A stretch of DNA of 53,768 bases from Nitrospirota bacterium (lineage in GTDB: Bacteria; Nitrospirota; Nitrospiria; Nitrospirales; Nitrospiraceae): contig JAGXAR010000023.1 in assembly GCA_018971525.1 (NCBI GenBank), forward strand, positions 1-53,768, written 5' to 3'. Both the position numbers and the translations under genes were made by a program. Under the pieces are notes generated by a model. It was given only the letters and a program-made list of their open reading frames with translations. It made no database searches and was not told where the DNA came from. How positions within the stretch are numbered: position 1 is the stretch's first letter; the number at the start of each line of letters is the position of its first letter. Below, piece after piece: positions 52,747 to 53,768 of this stretch.

Positions 52747-52763
52747 GGCACTCTCCCTCGTTG

Positions 52764-53237
52764 TCACGGTTTAATGTACAAATAACCTTCTCGTTGAAGG
52801 TCCGTGATGCGCTTAACCGCCACTGGATGCAGCGTGGCGACAAACCCTTTCGCCAGGTTGTCCAGCGTCTTGCCGAACATCTTCATTGAGACCTGACACA
52901 TCTCTGCGCGTACTCCTTTTTCGATGATCTGATTGAACCGCTTCGTCATCTCGGGATCCATTTTGTCTCGTTCAAAGAGTTCAAGCGCTGGCCCATGGAC
53001 AACCAACTCCACATCGATGTGCTCTGGACCGCCCTCTGCCTCAATATGTTTGTTGATAAGTGCGAGGGCATATTTGGCGACCTCTGGATCCTTCCCGTCA
53101 ACGTGATAGAGGACTTTGACTTTCTCTTTGCTCGCACCTTCAGCGGACTGTGCCTCACCGGCAAAAGACCCGATGAGCACAGGTACTACTGCGAGTACGC
53201 AGAGGAACGAGAGTTTTTTTAACAACTCATTGAACAT
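52764..53237 (-). CDS. Exported DsrE/F-like protein
   Basis: A 157-residue protein with a signal peptide (about 1-31) and a DsrE/DsrF-like fold. It has VKVLYHVDGKDPEVAKYALALI at the start of the domain (two parts), VELVVHGPALEL and the conserved Cys in RAEMCQVSMK near residue 113. DsrE-family proteins trap or transfer persulfide sulfur through such a Cys, usually in the cytoplasm; here the signal peptide places it in the periplasm. AAGGAGGAAACC precedes the ATG. It is the first gene of a two-gene unit with a TlpA-like protein, which could keep the Cys reduced. Confidence 0.82.
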   Translation of the reverse strand: MFNELLKKLSFLCVLAVVPVLIGSFAGEAQSAEGASKEKVKVLYHVDGKDPEVAKYALALINKHIEAEGGPEHIDVELVVHGPALELFERDKMDPEMTKRFNQIIEKGVRAEMCQVSMKMFGKTLDNLAKGFVATLHPVAVKRITDLQREGYLYIKP

Positions 53238-53529
53238 GGTTTCCTCCTTGGGTTAGGGGTACTTGAGTGTGCAGAACTTGTGCAAGAATCCTAACTATGT
53301 TAGAGCGTGGGCAAACAGCGTTGCAGACGAGCAAAGGCTTTCAATGACAGGAATGCTTAAATGACATTCTAGTACCGGATGGTTTGACTTACCAGTGCCA
53401 AAAAGCTCGCAAAATCACATGACAAAAGACTGGCGGATGAACGTGTTCTATCTGCCGATTGGCTGGTTCAAAATCAACTGATTGTGGAATAGCGTAGCCC
53501 TCGTCACATCCTCTCGGGCCCCAAGAGTG
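53238..53529. other. Upstream region of the DsrE-like gene
   Basis: About 290 bases without a gene on either strand. The promoter of the dsrE-tlpA unit must lie here; no clear -35/-10 or -24/-12 pair was found. The right end merges into transposase-derived sequence. Confidence 0.3.
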
Positions 53530-53619
53530 GGCCCCCTCTATACACGATCTCGCGCTTGAGTGTCCCTAAAAAGCTTTCGCACAGGCATTGTCCCAGCAAT
53601 TGCCGGTGCGGCTCATGCT
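53530..53619 (-). pseudogene. IS3-family transposase (OrfB) remnant
   Basis: The minus strand reads S-M-S-R-T-G-N-C-W-D-N-A-C-A, then after a one-base frameshift at about 53570-53580 F-L-G-T-L-K-R-E-I. This is the highly conserved DDE-region end of IS3-family OrfB proteins, which usually read S-M-S-R-x-G-N-C-W-D-N-A-x-A-E-S-F-F-x-T-L-K. Both ends are lost, so it is a fossil. Confidence 0.8.
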
Positions 53620-53621
53620 GC

Positions 53622-53768
53622 TAGTGTGGTGCGTCACAAATAGATTGACATATGCATTTAGGATCTATACGCTTTGTGCGTATGAGTCGGATGGCCGAGC
53701 CCATTGTGCTGTCCCCCGATGAACGCGTCACCCTCTCCACCTGGGCGCACGGGCGGCGCGTCCCCGTG
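53622..53768 (+). mobile_element. Left end of an IS630-family insertion sequence, continuing beyond the window
   Basis: A transposase start of IS630 type begins at 53682. The similarity to IS3 OrfB stops just right of 53619, next to a TA dinucleotide at 53622-53623. IS630 elements insert at TA, so the left end probably lies there, inside the older IS3 remnant. The terminal inverted repeat cannot be confirmed because the right end is outside. Confidence 0.5.
53682..53768 (+). CDS. IS630-family transposase, N-terminal fragment (cut by window end)
   Basis: The visible 29 residues (M-S-R-M-A-E-P-I-V-L-S-P-D-E-R-V-T-L, then W-A-H-G-R-R-V-P-V) match the start of the helix-turn-helix domain of IS630-family transposases, which typically begin with a similar short leader and continue Q-R-A-R-I-V-L. 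The ATG at 53682 or the one at 53691 may be used. The DDE catalytic domain would be outside the window. Confidence 0.75.
   Translation, partial: MSRMAEPIVLSPDERVTLSTWAHGRRVPV

Overview
The window looks like chromosomal DNA of a diderm (outer-membrane) bacterium with moderately high GC. Gene content suggests a Nitrospira-like member of the Nitrospirota. This assignment is inference from gene style: LpxD/LptFG lipopolysaccharide genes, a Chp-type chemosensory cluster, small c-type cytochromes, many TTG/GTG starts and dispersed intergenic repeats. No rRNA, tRNA or CRISPR array was recognised.

Layout. 1-4.3 kb: a cobalamin block with a BtuB-like TonB-dependent receptor, cobyric acid synthase (cobQ) and a PduO-type adenosyltransferase, closed by a hairpin. 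4.3-5.95 kb: a low-density stretch with one hypothetical gene and an apparent gene remnant. 5.96-19.6 kb: a large co-directional signalling cluster. It encodes an exported single-haem sensor protein (DUF3365/Tll0287-like), a PilH-like receiver, CheW, a PilJ-like methyl-accepting protein, a CheA with three Hpt-type domains and a receiver, two further CheW-like proteins, a receiver/coiled-coil protein, an Hpt-like protein without phospho-histidine, an ExeA-type AAA ATPase, and an HD-GYP protein that carries the same histidine-less module. No CheR or CheB is present. 19.6-20.2 kb is a gene-free stretch with one perfect DnaA box and several near matches.

20.2-25.9 kb: a small membrane protein, then a minus-strand envelope operon (lptF, lptG, fabF, an acyl carrier protein, lpxD). 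26.1-28.8 kb: a cold-shock protein and a large TPR protein. 29.0-33.7 kb: a D-2-hydroxyacid dehydrogenase, then a three-part FAD/Fe-S dehydrogenase translationally coupled to a tiny membrane-anchored dihaem cytochrome, and a MoaD/ThiS-like protein. 33.8-41.7 kb: a secreted hypothetical protein, hrpB helicase, a small gene broken by a 10-bp tandem duplication, a TetA-like MFS transporter, a DEAD-box RNA helicase and inorganic pyrophosphatase.

42-53.8 kb is more accessory. It holds a GAF-GGDEF cyclase, an orphan SF2 helicase, a tandem duplication of exported fibronectin-type-III proteins with repeated domains, an alpha/beta hydrolase interrupted by two in-frame stops just downstream of prfC, an exported DsrE/TlpA pair, and IS3 and IS630 transposase sequence at the right edge. 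Two families of dispersed intergenic repeats are recognisable, one of them concentrated between 40.7 and 52.2 kb.

The most interesting unit is the signalling cluster. It reads as a receptor-histidine kinase array of Pil-Chp type, apparently without methylation-based adaptation. It is linked at its start to a haem c sensor and at its end to c-di-GMP turnover and an ExeA-type ATPase.
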